Source: Portulaca oleracea
Lineage: Eukaryota > Streptophyta > Magnoliopsida > Caryophyllales > Portulacaceae
Assembly (NCBI GenBank): GCA_029582165.1
Contig: CM055870.1
Location: 17,920,332 to 17,984,331, forward strand
Direction: 5' to 3'
DNA: 64,000 bases
Part shown: positions 24,185 to 34,403 of the stretch, piece after piece
Numbering within the stretch: the first letter of the stretch is position 1
How the letters are laid out: each line of letters starts with the position of its first letter
Made by a program: the position numbers and the translations under genes
Notes under the pieces: generated by a model
Database searches by the model: none
What the model was told of the DNA's origin: nothing
The model's input: the letters and a program-made list of their open reading frames with translations, nothing else

Positions 24185-25185
24185 TGTTCGATCATAGGAA
24201 TTTGGGGTAAAAAGTAGGGGTAGTCGTATCCACAGGGATGGTGTGTTAGGTTTTCAGGAAATTGGTTTGGTAAGGTTTCAATTTGCAGGAAGCAGTAAAT
24301 AGTTTAAACTAAACTAGTTATGAATTGAAAACAAGAACAAGAAATCAAAACTTAACTAAAGAAACTAAACTAGAAAACAAGAAATTGAAAACAAAACCTA
24401 ACTACTAGAACAAGAACAAGAAACTAAACAAGAAATCAAAAGCATAATCAAGAAAGCAATAAATAACAATCTAAATTGCAAATATGAACTAAATTAAAAG
24501 ACTCGATGAAATTAAGGGAGTAGAGTATACCGACAGTCTTCTCTTCACTCTACCTCCCCTTGCTAACATCACGAACTCTTCCGAACAAACAAAAGTTGTG
24601 ATTCGGATTACTAAGAATCCCCCAAATCCTCACCTGAAGGGGGAATTTGTGAACCCTTAATCCTCCTTTTTCACTAAAAAGTGGAATTTGGTTGTGAACT
24701 AATACTAATAATTCGAAGTAACAAGACTAGAAACAAAAAGCGAGAAGAACAAGAATTGAAAACTTGAATTGGATTAAAGATTGAAAGACTGAATTATAAT
24801 CGAAGAATAACGGTAGGCAAAAGCAAAGCAAAACAATGAAAACTAAACCCTAGAACAATACTACTAAAAGCGAGAAAACCTAAAAACTAACTAAAAATAA
24901 TATATCTATAAAAATCCCATGACTGTTGCGGCGAAGTCTTCTATTTATAAGGGATGCTGGGATAAAACGCTGCCAGCGTTTTATAAACGCTGCTAGCGTT
25001 TTGTTTCTCCGCCTTTTTTTGTTTGTGAAGCTAAACACTGGCAACCTTTTACTACATTAATCTTAAATATGAACTAAACGCAGATAGCGTTTTAAAAACT
25101 CTGCCAGCATTTTGCATGAACGCCAAATTTCTTGTCTCTGATCTAGGTGCTGCCATCGTTTTTTGAACGCCAAATTTCTTTTCTC
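24185..25185 (-). mobile_element. LTR of element B, outer end missing
   Basis: Minus-strand copy of LTR A: U5 motif (24,218-24,239), TATA box near 24,945 and palindrome array 24,965-25,170. It matches LTR A as far as the segment around 15,255. The first 240 bp of U3, including the TGTTCGG terminus, are absent, and plus-oriented LTR sequence begins instead. Confidence 0.8.
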
Positions 25186-25189
25186 TTCT

Positions 25190-25716
25190 TCAAGGTTCTT
25201 GTATTCTTTCGGTTATTTTTCTGTTTTTCTAGTATTAGTTCCACAAAAATCTAATTTTTAGTGAAGATTAGGATTAATGTTCCTCGAATTCTCCCTTCAG
25301 GTGGGGATTCGAACAGTCTTAGTAATCCAAATCACGCCTTTCTTGTTTGTTTGGGAGAAAGATTGATGATTCATGATTTCAAGATTCAAGATTAGTGTCA
25401 TGAATGCTAGGTATAATTTCGTTTCCTTAATTTCAGTAATTAGTTTAGTATTTACATTCATCGTTCTTGATTTTTTTTAAACTGCTTTCTTAGTTAGAAA
25501 TTTACTTTCTTGTTAAATTAGGTTTAGTTCATCTTTGAGTTCTTGTTTTCCTTAATTTTTATTGCTTTCAATCTTGATTAGTTTAGTTAGTTTAATTATT
25601 TACAGCTTCCTGCAATTTGAAACCCAAACCAAACCAATTTCCTGAAAACCTAACACACCATCCCTGTGGATACGACTACCCCTACTCTTTTTACCCCGAA
25701 TTACCACAACCGAACA
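25190..25716 (+). mobile_element. 3' part of a related LTR, plus orientation
   Basis: Aligns by eye with about 15,640-16,216 of LTR A (leader, CCCTTCAGGTGGGGATTC, U5 motif CATCCCTGTGGATACGAC, end CCGAACA) but is clearly more diverged than A is from B. It forms the right edge of the cluster; LINE coding sequence resumes at 25,717. Confidence 0.75.
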
Positions 25717-27281
25717 AGATAGCTTGAATGGCCGCCTTGATCAAAACCTCTCCCCCATCTTGATAATATTTTTTCCTTCCAACCCTTCAATTTCTTCCAG
25801 ACTCGGTCAATGATTGTCTTAAAAGTCACCCCTTTCGATCTTCCTATAACAGTGGGAAGCCCAAGATAGCGTTGCGAAGCCTCTATAACCTTAAAATTCA
25901 ACCTCCTTTGGAACATTTCCTGCATATTTTCGCTCACATTTCGGCTAAAAGAGACCTCTGATTTCTCAACATTGACCAGTTGCCCGGATAGTTTTTCATA
26001 CCGGTGGAAAATTTGCAGAATTTACGATGCTTCATTCTGGCTCGCTCTGGTGAATAATAAACTGTCATCCGCAAAGAAAATATGCGAAACAGTTGGCACT
26101 CCATTGCATACCCGCACTCCATGAATTTGCTTCTTCTTTACTGCGCCTACTATCAAACTAGAGAACACCTCCGTACACAAGATGAAAAGGTAGGGAGATA
26201 GACGGTCTCCCTGACTGAGCCCCTGTTATGGCTGAAACCATGATGTAGGTTGGCCATTGACGATAATTGCAAAAGATATCGTCGTCACGCATCGCATAAC
26301 AAGGTTCCTCCACTATTCATGGAAACCCAACCTCCGTAAAACTTTCTCTAGAAATACCCATTCAACCCGATCATAAGCTTTGCTCATATCCAATTTTAGC
26401 GCCATGTAATCCTTTCCTCCTCTTTTCTTCCGTTTCTTGAGGTAATCGAATTGCTCAAAAGTAACTAGTACATTGTCTGTTATCAACATGCCTGGTATAA
26501 AGGCACTTTGGGACTCATGGATTATCCAGGGGAGAATCTTCTTCAATTTGTTCACAACAGCCTTTGATATGATCGATTTTGTAGATGGTGTTGCATAAGC
26601 TTATTGGTCTGAAGTCCTTTGGCCCCGTCACTGCCTTGATTTTTGGTATTAGCATAATATAAGTCGAGTTGAACTCCTCTAGGTCGCCTTCGCCTCCATC
26701 ATTCGGGATATTCATCACAATTCTAGTAACGTCACTCCTGATTATATGCCAATATCTTTGAAAGAAAAGTGCGGGCATACCATCGGGTCGCGACGCCTTT
26801 GTAGGATGCATTTGTAATAGAGCATTATGTATCTCCTCACAGGTGAAAGGTCGCAGCAAATCTCTGTTTATCTCTTCAGTTATCACCAGTTGCAGTGCTT
26901 CATCAAACTCCTCCCAGCCTCCTGGATTGGATGATCTGAAGAGCTCTTCAAAATATTGCATTAATACCCTGTCAATCTCCTCAGACTCATACACCCATTC
27001 TCCATTATTATTTTGTAGCTGCATTATTTTAATTCCTTCTCTCTCTAATGGTTGCTTTTTGGTAAAAAAAACCTTGTGTTTCTATCTCCCTCAGTAATCC
27101 AAGACTGTCTACTGCGTTGTTGCCACATCATCTCTTCATGTTGCTCCAACTTGTCCAACTCTCTGTTTAGCTGTCCTATTTGATCAACTACCTCTGCATA
27201 TTGCTCAAACATTGTAGCTTGTCCATCTCCTCTTTCTTGTTTTTTTATATCCTCTCCGATGGACTTTTGTCCCCGAGCCAA
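25717..27281 (-). pseudogene. LINE reverse transcriptase, broken
   Basis: Successive minus frames: 27,281-27,045 (…SWITEGDRNTRFF), 27,024-26,515 ([54 protein letters not shown]), 26,555-26,313 ([17 protein letters not shown]…[14 protein letters not shown]) and the catalytic FADDSLLF near 26,070. The phases differ, so several frameshifts exist. The segment ends in LKGWKEKILSR…IQA at the LTR cluster and continues at 14,997. Confidence 0.9.
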
Positions 27282-27380
27282 ACCTCTTCTTTAACTCCTT
27301 GCAACAACTAAGTCCGTCCGCCATGCCTCAGGTATTTAGCCAGGCTTCGTCCACCCTTTTTCACTGCCTTCCTCTACCGT

Positions 27381-28157
27381 TCATGCTTTCTCGAATCTGC
27401 AAGGTCTACGCTTGCTCCTGGAAGTTTTATATCTGGCAGGTTTTGCGTGCCGACACTCTATGAATATTGGCAGATGATTGGATTTTCGTTTCGTCAGATG
27501 AGATACCAATGCCCATGGTAATATAGTCTTCCACCCGTCATTCGCTAAAAATCTGTCCAATCTCTCTTGTATATTCATCTCTTCCCCTTGGTTATTTGAC
27601 CATGTGTAGATATGTCCGATATATCCAAGGTCCTGCAGCCCACACCTATTTATCGCTTCCTGAAAATTGTTCATTAACCTCCTGTCTGCTCCATTGCCCC
27701 CTTTTTTCTCCCCCTCCTCCAAAATGGCGTTGAAGTCACCAAAACATAACCAAAGGAGTGCGTTTGTGTTTAGCATATCCAACAATTCCCAAGTTTTCTC
27801 CTTGTCTCTGTCCTCCGGCCATCCATATATTCTTGTCGCTCTCCATACCGGACTCTCGTCTTGGGCAATATGTTCCATGTCTATATGGTTTTGGGACATG
27901 GACTTGAGGGATAGGTTGAGATGGGATTTCCATAACATTGCCAAACCTCCATTCCTTCGTCGCCCTGTACCCATGCAATCAACAATCACCCCGTTCTTGT
28001 ACCTTAGCTTGTGTTTTATTTTTTCCATCACAATAGTCTTCAGCTTCGTTTCCGATAAGAAAACGATATCGAGATCTTTGTTGTTCACTATGCCTTTTAA
28101 GGTATTTACAGCCTCCGGGTTCCCAAGCCCTCGGCAGTTGTAGGCTAGGGCATTCAT
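27381..28157 (-). pseudogene. LINE AP-type endonuclease (start of ORF2)
   Basis: Starts MNALAYNCRGLGNPEAV with N8, E36 in LSETK and GDFNAIL (140-146), the order of an APE-type LINE endonuclease that nicks target DNA. The terminal signature normally read S-D-H is S226-N227-H228, so one catalytic aspartate is changed to Asn. The ORF2 start overlaps the ORF1 stop by four bases (ATGA, 28,157-28,154). The frame is lost after 27,381. Confidence 0.9.
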
Positions 28158-29409
28158 GGCGCTTGGCGGGGCTGCGCGCCAGCCTCCACCACATCTACTT
28201 TCTCACTATCCACTCCCACCACTACAACACTTCTTCGTAGTTTACTGCTCGGCTCCTCTCGTATTTCAACTTCTTCAATCTCACGTTTCCTCATTCTAAC
28301 TTCTACAACCCGACTATGATTTCCAGCTTTTGAAGGTAAGCATGGAATTCTTTTCCATTTCCCCACCACTGTGCCCTGCGGGATTTCTTCCTCAGTAACA
28401 GTCTGATGCACGTCCACCCTGTGATTTTTAATTGATATCTTCTGTGCATTCCGCTCTTCTTCAACACTTTTGTCCCCCGTACCCCGTCCTTCATCATTTA
28501 CGTTTATTTTGATGAAGCTTACTGCCATCTCCTCAATTTGTTCCTTTGTCTTTTCTTTCTCAACCGCCTTTGATTTGAAGGTTAGCTTTCTGGCACTATT
28601 CCCCCCTTCATCACTTTCTTGATATTCCCCCCTTCCTCCTCTCCTACTACTTTTCCATGGGGATGCCCTAATCCATTCTCCGTAGTTGTAGACAACTCCT
28701 TCCTCATCATTGTCTTCCTTTTCCAAGCAATCTCTCTCTATATGGCCTACTCTTCCACAAAAATAGCATATGTTCGGCAATTCCTCATATTTCACCATCA
28801 GCGTAGTTATTGATCCATCCTTTCGCTGCACATCCACTTCATCCGGGAAAGGCTCTCTCAGGTTCATCAGAGCTTTGAATCTGAGAGTCTTTGTCCAACC
28901 TTTGTTGCACTCCTCATCTATCTTCACCAACACCCCAATAGAATTTGCTAGGGCTGTAATATTCGAGTTCTTTTTTCCATCAAAAGGCGGATCGTAAATA
29001 TGCACCCAGAATGGGGCATGATCAAGCATCTCCTCCATCTCCGATGGTCGTAGTCCTTTTACCACACATTTAAGGACCACCGTGCTTTTATCGAATAGCC
29101 ATGGCTCCTCCTCCTCCACTCGCTCAACATCCTTCTAGTGATAGAACTGAAATAAGAATAGGTTTGTCCTATTTCCTTTGATTCCATTCCATGTTTTGGG
29201 CTGCATATTTTCTCCATTGTTTGCATGAACGCAAAAGCATTAAACTTTCTCGTCGTCCACAATTTCCCCACTAAGTAGAGATCCAGTGCGGATGGTTCAT
29301 CCCCTTAACCTTCGTCGTCATCCCACCTTACCAACATCTTCTCCTTTTTTTCCTTTCTTTCGCTCACTCCCTTGCTTTTCGATCCACTTCCTTCCCTTGT
29401 GGAAGCCAT
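28154..29409 (-). pseudogene. LINE ORF1, gag-like with zinc knuckle
   Basis: The likely start is at 29,409 (MASTREGSGSKSKG). A TAA follows about 33 codons on (near 29,308), and a frameshift near 29,120 joins to the long frame EEEEPWLFDKSTVVLKCV. The frame has the DUF4283-type core, FDGKKNSNITALANSIG, and a CX2CX4HX4C knuckle CYFCGRVGHIERDC, then a basic Ser/Arg-rich tail. It ends in QPRQAP overlapping ORF2. Confidence 0.85.
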
Positions 29410-29547
29410 GGATGCTCCTGCACCGACAGGTAGGCAGCGACGACCATTAGACCCCCAAAACCTAGAAAACTAGGGCATAAACTCTCATGTGGCTCCAGAA
29501 CCGGGAGGGAAGGTTTAAAAAAAAAAAAAAAAACTCAATGTCATTCT

Positions 29548-31430
29548 CTCTACAACCATAAGAATTCATTCCACCCTTTTACTTTAAAATATCATTGTGG
29601 GCCCCTCTTTTCATTATAATTAATAAATTTATTTATGTTAATAATAAATTTATTATTATTATTCAACATGGTTTTTAAAAGTAAGAAATTTAGCAACTTA
29701 AATAAATAAAAAAAGACTTATCCATTATTCTTTATTTTGTAAATATTTAAATTGACATCTTAAAAATATATTAATTTACTATAAAAAATAAACAAAAAAG
29801 ACAAAACATAAAGACACACAGTTAATTACACATTAAATTACAAAACAGTAAGGTCAAATATTTCATCCAAGAGAACATACTTGGTTTTTCTTTTTTTTTT
29901 TTTAAATTTTGAAATTCATTAAAAAATTATTTAACCCCACAAGAATTCCAAATCTCTGCTTTAATCCTTCTCTTGTTCCACCCATTTTTCGTTCCACGCT
30001 GCAACATGTTTCATGGGCACGCATGAGAAATTCCAGTGATTTGATTTCGCGCTGTCTATGCTCTTATGGTGGTCTTTTGCATCCAGAATGGATGAGGGAG
30101 AAAAAAAATATATAAAAAGAAAAGAAGATTGAGAATGGGAGAAAGAATGCTTGGGTGCTCTTTTACGGAGTGTAACTCATGTTTATTAAAAGGAGCATAC
30201 GTGCAATTCACAGCCAACAACCTTTCCCCTTTTTGTTTTTGTTTTCTTGGTTTTTGTCTTTTCTCCTTGATAATTAATTGACTTTTCATTTTCATTTGTT
30301 ATTTTGTACAATTAAAATATTATTTTTTGCCCCACTTGTTCTTCATCTTATTCCTTACCATGTTCTCCACCATAAGCAATACTCATACTCTACTATTTAT
30401 GAAAATATTATTATTTGTATTATGTGCTCTTCATTTTCAAGAACATCATAAGATATAACCTTAGAGTTTGTCAGACTTAACTTTGATGGTTGACAATAAC
30501 TCGTCAACTATCATTGGCTCCATCATCAAAACTTGGGCAACCTAGCTCCCAAGAAAACAACGTTTGACTTGTATATGTTAAACATATAGCTAGCATTTCT
30601 TTTGAGCTTGGATCAAACTCTACTTTTCATAGTTGTAAGAGCAGGTAGTTTCTTCTAGGAAGTTACATTTCGACAAGGGATAGCCATGGCCCTGTAGACT
30701 TGAAAAAAATGTATATTAGTTACAATAAGTGGTAGTAGTTTAAGTGGCTAGAATATGATTTTCAACATTTAGAAAGTCACTAGTTCAAGTTTTGAAGGGT
30801 ACTAAAGTGTTCTTTTAAATTTAATTTGTTGCAATTTGATGAACTCTGTTTGTTGATCAATGTTAGTTGGCCCCTCTCACATTATAACCTGGCTTCACTC
30901 ACATACTCCATGGTTGATGATCGAATCTCCATCAATGACTAAATTTTATTCAGAGCAGTAAAAAAAAGCGTAGTTTGCAGGTAAACACAGGTCGTAAGTG
31001 CAGAGTGGATAATGTAAATACAGGAGAGATAATGTAAGCGTAAGTTATTGCATTTTTTTTTCAAACCATAAGTAATTGCAATTTAGGGACTTGTTGGTGA
31101 CGTTGTTATTACCATATTAATTAATATTTTATATAGCTATATATATATATATATATATAAATACAATTCTAACAAACTTTTATAATTATGTACAAAATTG
31201 AGAAAATACATACAGATCTTGTTCATAATATGCATTTCATACAAACTACATATTTTTTGCGATGCCATGTAATTTGTCAAACTTTCACATATCTCATCCC
31301 TAAATTGATTCATTACTTCTCTATTTGAATATCATAAATTGTGACATTAGAAACAATTAGAATATCAGTTGATCTTTTTGAACTTGGCTGCCTTTTCTGC
31401 TATATTTATGAAGTTATGTAGCGTCTAGCT
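29548..31430. other. AT-rich intergenic sequence with (TA)n tract
   Basis: No gene recognised. There is an A/T-rich low-complexity stretch at 29,600-29,800 and a short (TA)n run at about 31,136-31,159. Confidence 0.55.
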
Positions 31431-31630
31431 CTCTATAATTTATATGGATTTGGTGCCGCTTGGGTACTTGAGACATTATGTATTCAATATCTTCCAAGTG
31501 TTTTTAACACTCCAAATGTTCTTTCAATTGTCATTCTAAGTGAAGAATGATAAAAATTGATACCTCTTTATAGTGAGTAGGTCCAAACTTTTTGAAATCT
31601 TGAACATGGTAACAGACTCCCTTATCCATG

Positions 31631-31687
<57 letters not shown>

Positions 31688-32635
31688 AATAGTGTTGGAA
31701 ATGCAGAATCGACCAAATAATATTTTCCTAACCATATAAAGTGGATGTTAAACATTAAAAATTCATTTCCGATCAACATGAAGTAGAAATGTACGATATT
31801 AAACATTACCTTTTGGAAGATGTCAGAAACTGAGCTGGAGATTAATCAAGCTATGTTGGAGAACTCTCTCATCATGAATACTCCCTTCCCACCCGACATT
31901 GATATAAGTGAACATCATATCAAATGAGCATACACTAATACATTCCAACTCTTGTTATATTTACGATCTCGATATGTCCCTTCATTATCATTTACTATTG
32001 CTAGAATGTGAGTGTCATCGTCTAATGCGCCAATGCAATCCTAATTCATACTGACATAACATTTTAACCAAAGTAATTAGCAATATGCTTGAGCTTAATA
32101 AATTACAATATATTAGAACTTTTCTAGACATACATACCTCAAAGAAGGGCCAATATTTCTTTATATTACGTCTAGATATAGGACCTCGTTCAGGACTTCG
32201 TTTAGTCTTTGATGTGGCCTAATGATATCGACATACAACTTCACCAATGCTACCAATACCTTGGTTTGATACTCATATATGACTGAGATATTGTGCTTGA
32301 ATTGTTCTCCAGCTTCTCGATAATTTGCCCCTCTAGCCAATATAAACAAAAATATTACCAACTATTCAAGGGCATTTATTTTGCGACCATCTTGCAATAA
32401 ATTTATCTCAACCATGATCTTCACTAGATAATTAAAAGCATCTGGAGTAAGCGTAATAGTTGTTTAAATTTTCGGGTCCATAGTTTACGATTCTATAATT
32501 AAAAAGGGCACCACTTTCACCGGGTAGCCTTGGAATTGTTGTCTTCATTTTTCGTTTTGATAATGGTTGTTCGCCTTGACGACGAAGAGCAACGTAAATA
32601 CCAATATCTTCGCCATCCATTCTATAAGTAACCAA
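31431..32635 (-). pseudogene. PIF/Harbinger transposase relic
   Basis: Minus-strand fragments read in order: DAFNYLVKIMVEINLLQDGRK (near 32,440), LARGANYREAGEQF…LVALVKLYVDIIRP (32,330-32,200), KKYWPFFE (near 32,160), CIGALDDDTHI (near 32,010), KYYLVDSAFPTLLD (near 31,710), YHVQDFKKFGPTHYKE (near 31,600) and HSSLRMTIERTFGVLK (near 31,510). This is the DDE-nuclease order of plant Harbinger transposases. Stops occur throughout and a TA microsatellite breaks the frame after LVDSAFPT. I found no terminal repeats. Confidence 0.85.
31634..31684. repeat. (TA)n microsatellite inside the Harbinger relic
   Basis: About 25 TA units between the codons for LVDSAFPTLLD and YHVQDFKKF, so the expansion post-dates the loss of function. 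Confidence 0.95.
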
Positions 32636-32699
32636 AAAGACATAATCAAAGCATGATTAGTGTACGATAGAAGAAGGTCTCAACATTAACATAACCAAG

Positions 32700-33990
32700 T
32701 AGAGATGACAATAATTTTTGTAATAACGAATAATTCTTGGAACAAAATCACAACAATATACAACAATCTACTGATAATAATAACATAAACACACTAAAAA
32801 GTAGTTTTGACCCATAAACTACTTAATCTAGCTAAACATGATGATGTATGAAGAGGTTAGAGCTCATAGTAATCATGTTTCACAAGTTTGTCACACAAAT
32901 ACTCCCATGTGGCATCATTGTCTGGTAGTCCTGAGAAAAAATTCATCTCGTCCTCCTTCCTAATAACTTCCATACATGGGAATCCAAATGAATTTCAGTG
33001 AGTTTTATCTAATAAAACTCCTTTAACTCGTGCACAACTATTTGCATTATTTTTTAGATGATCTGAATTAATGCTAAAAAGAAGATATAGTAAGCCTTTT
33101 ATGGTGTTTGAATTTCTGATTTGTAATTTATTGCCATGAGAAACATTTCTAGGTTTCCTTTGAATGGTTTTATAACTCCAGAACTAGCTCTACCCGTTAA
33201 CTTGCAAGAACACTATGTTGTCTTGAACATGGGTTTCCTTTGAAGGGTTCAGTCATTTACATATATTAAGTACTTGACATTGAAGCTAGGTTCTATATGA
33301 GGTATTATATCCATTTTCAGGTTATCATATTTTCTAAGTTATTTAGAAAACGACATCCTTGACCACGTGTTATCATATGTATCCATCTTCTGGTTATGGT
33401 ATTTTTTGGTGAGCTTTCTAGGATCTTTAACATAGAAATCTATTATGATAACATAGCATGTAGTTCGTATATAATTTCTGATGAGGTTGAATTTTTCTTG
33501 GAAAACAATACTTGGTTAATTGTGAATAGAAACGCAACACAAGATGAAAGTGAAGGTTGCATCTAATTGTAAATTGTCAACACCTACCTTAGAGTGAAAG
33601 TTTGCTTGTATTAGAAATCTACTATGAAATTGAAATGGAAATTATGTCATCAAGTGAATTTAGAGTAGTATAAATGTTCCAAAATGGAGATAGTTGGTAG
33701 CATATATGTAGGCACATATAGCCTATAGGTGGACCAAGTGGTAGTATGTAGTTATTAATTATAATTTACAGATTTTAATGTTTTTCTTAGGTAAGGATGA
33801 GATTTGGGCATTTGAAGTCATGTATAATTGTTGTATTTAACTATTGAGAACTGAATTTTATTCTTTTGGCTTGCATGATGTTTCATCTTCAATGTCTTTT
33901 AGACTTTTATAGACACCATAGTAGAGCGGTACAACAAGCTAACCTCACATGGTCGTGTGACCTCTGTGGATGCATCATTTTGGCATTCCA
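32700..33990. other. Intergenic sequence, no gene recognised
   Basis: A minus-strand stretch near 33,000-32,860 (EVIRKEDEMNFFSGLPDNDATWEYLCDK) could be the tail of the second Harbinger protein, but I cannot support that from one fragment. Confidence 0.5.
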
Positions 33991-33993
33991 CAC

Positions 33994-34312
33994 CTCTTGC
34001 ATAAGAATACATACATCAGTGTTCGAACATTGCATTATTAGCAACCCAAACCACAAATGTAAAGCTACATTTATACACACCTCTTACATAAGAATACATA
34101 CATCAGTGTTCGGATATCGATTGCATTATTTGCAGCCAAAACCAACCAAATGTGTAGCTATCTTCATACAAGGCTATAACTTCCAGCCTGGAATGACTCT
34201 TACATAAGAATACATACATCAGTGTTCGGATATTGATTGCATTATTTGCAGCCCAAACCAACCAAATGTGCGGCTATCTTCATACAAGGCGATAACTTCC
34301 AGCCTGAACATG
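33994..34312. repeat. Three-copy tandem repeat just downstream of the NAGLU-like gene
   Basis: CTCTT(G/A)CATAAGAATACATAC followed by ATCAGTGTTCG begins at 33,994, 34,081 and 34,197 (spacings 87 and 116 bp). The last two copies share about 110 bp, including TTGCATTATTTGCAGCC and CAAGGC(T/G)ATAACTTCC. It ends about 90 bp before the NAGLU stop codon on the minus strand, so it may lie in the 3' UTR. Confidence 0.9.
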
Positions 34313-34403
34313 CTATGATGTGGCCCTGGGCTGAAATGCCACTTGCTATCTACTCTTCATAACAATAAGATAACCTTCAAAAACAAGAGGAAGAACAAGG
34401 CTC

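Larger units (their letters stand above)
12681..29537 (-). mobile_element. Full-length L1-type LINE, dead, split by nested insertions
   Basis: The minus-strand element has a poly(A) tail at 12,695-12,681 (poly-T on the given strand) and a 5' end near 29,537. Both sides carry ATGTCATTCT (12,671-12,680 and 29,538-29,547), a 10-bp target duplication that proves the two halves are one insertion. Order 5'-3': ORF1 with zinc knuckle, AP endonuclease, reverse transcriptase, zinc-binding region, RNase H. After removing the Mutator-like MITE (12,852-13,410) and the LTR cluster (15,015-25,716), about 5.6 kb of LINE remains. Frameshifts and stops occur in every domain. Confidence 0.9.

Noticed and set aside
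32432..32635. Independent small gene (67 aa)
   Set aside because: It adjoins and shares the strand of the Harbinger relic, has no domain of its own and is best treated as part of that relic.
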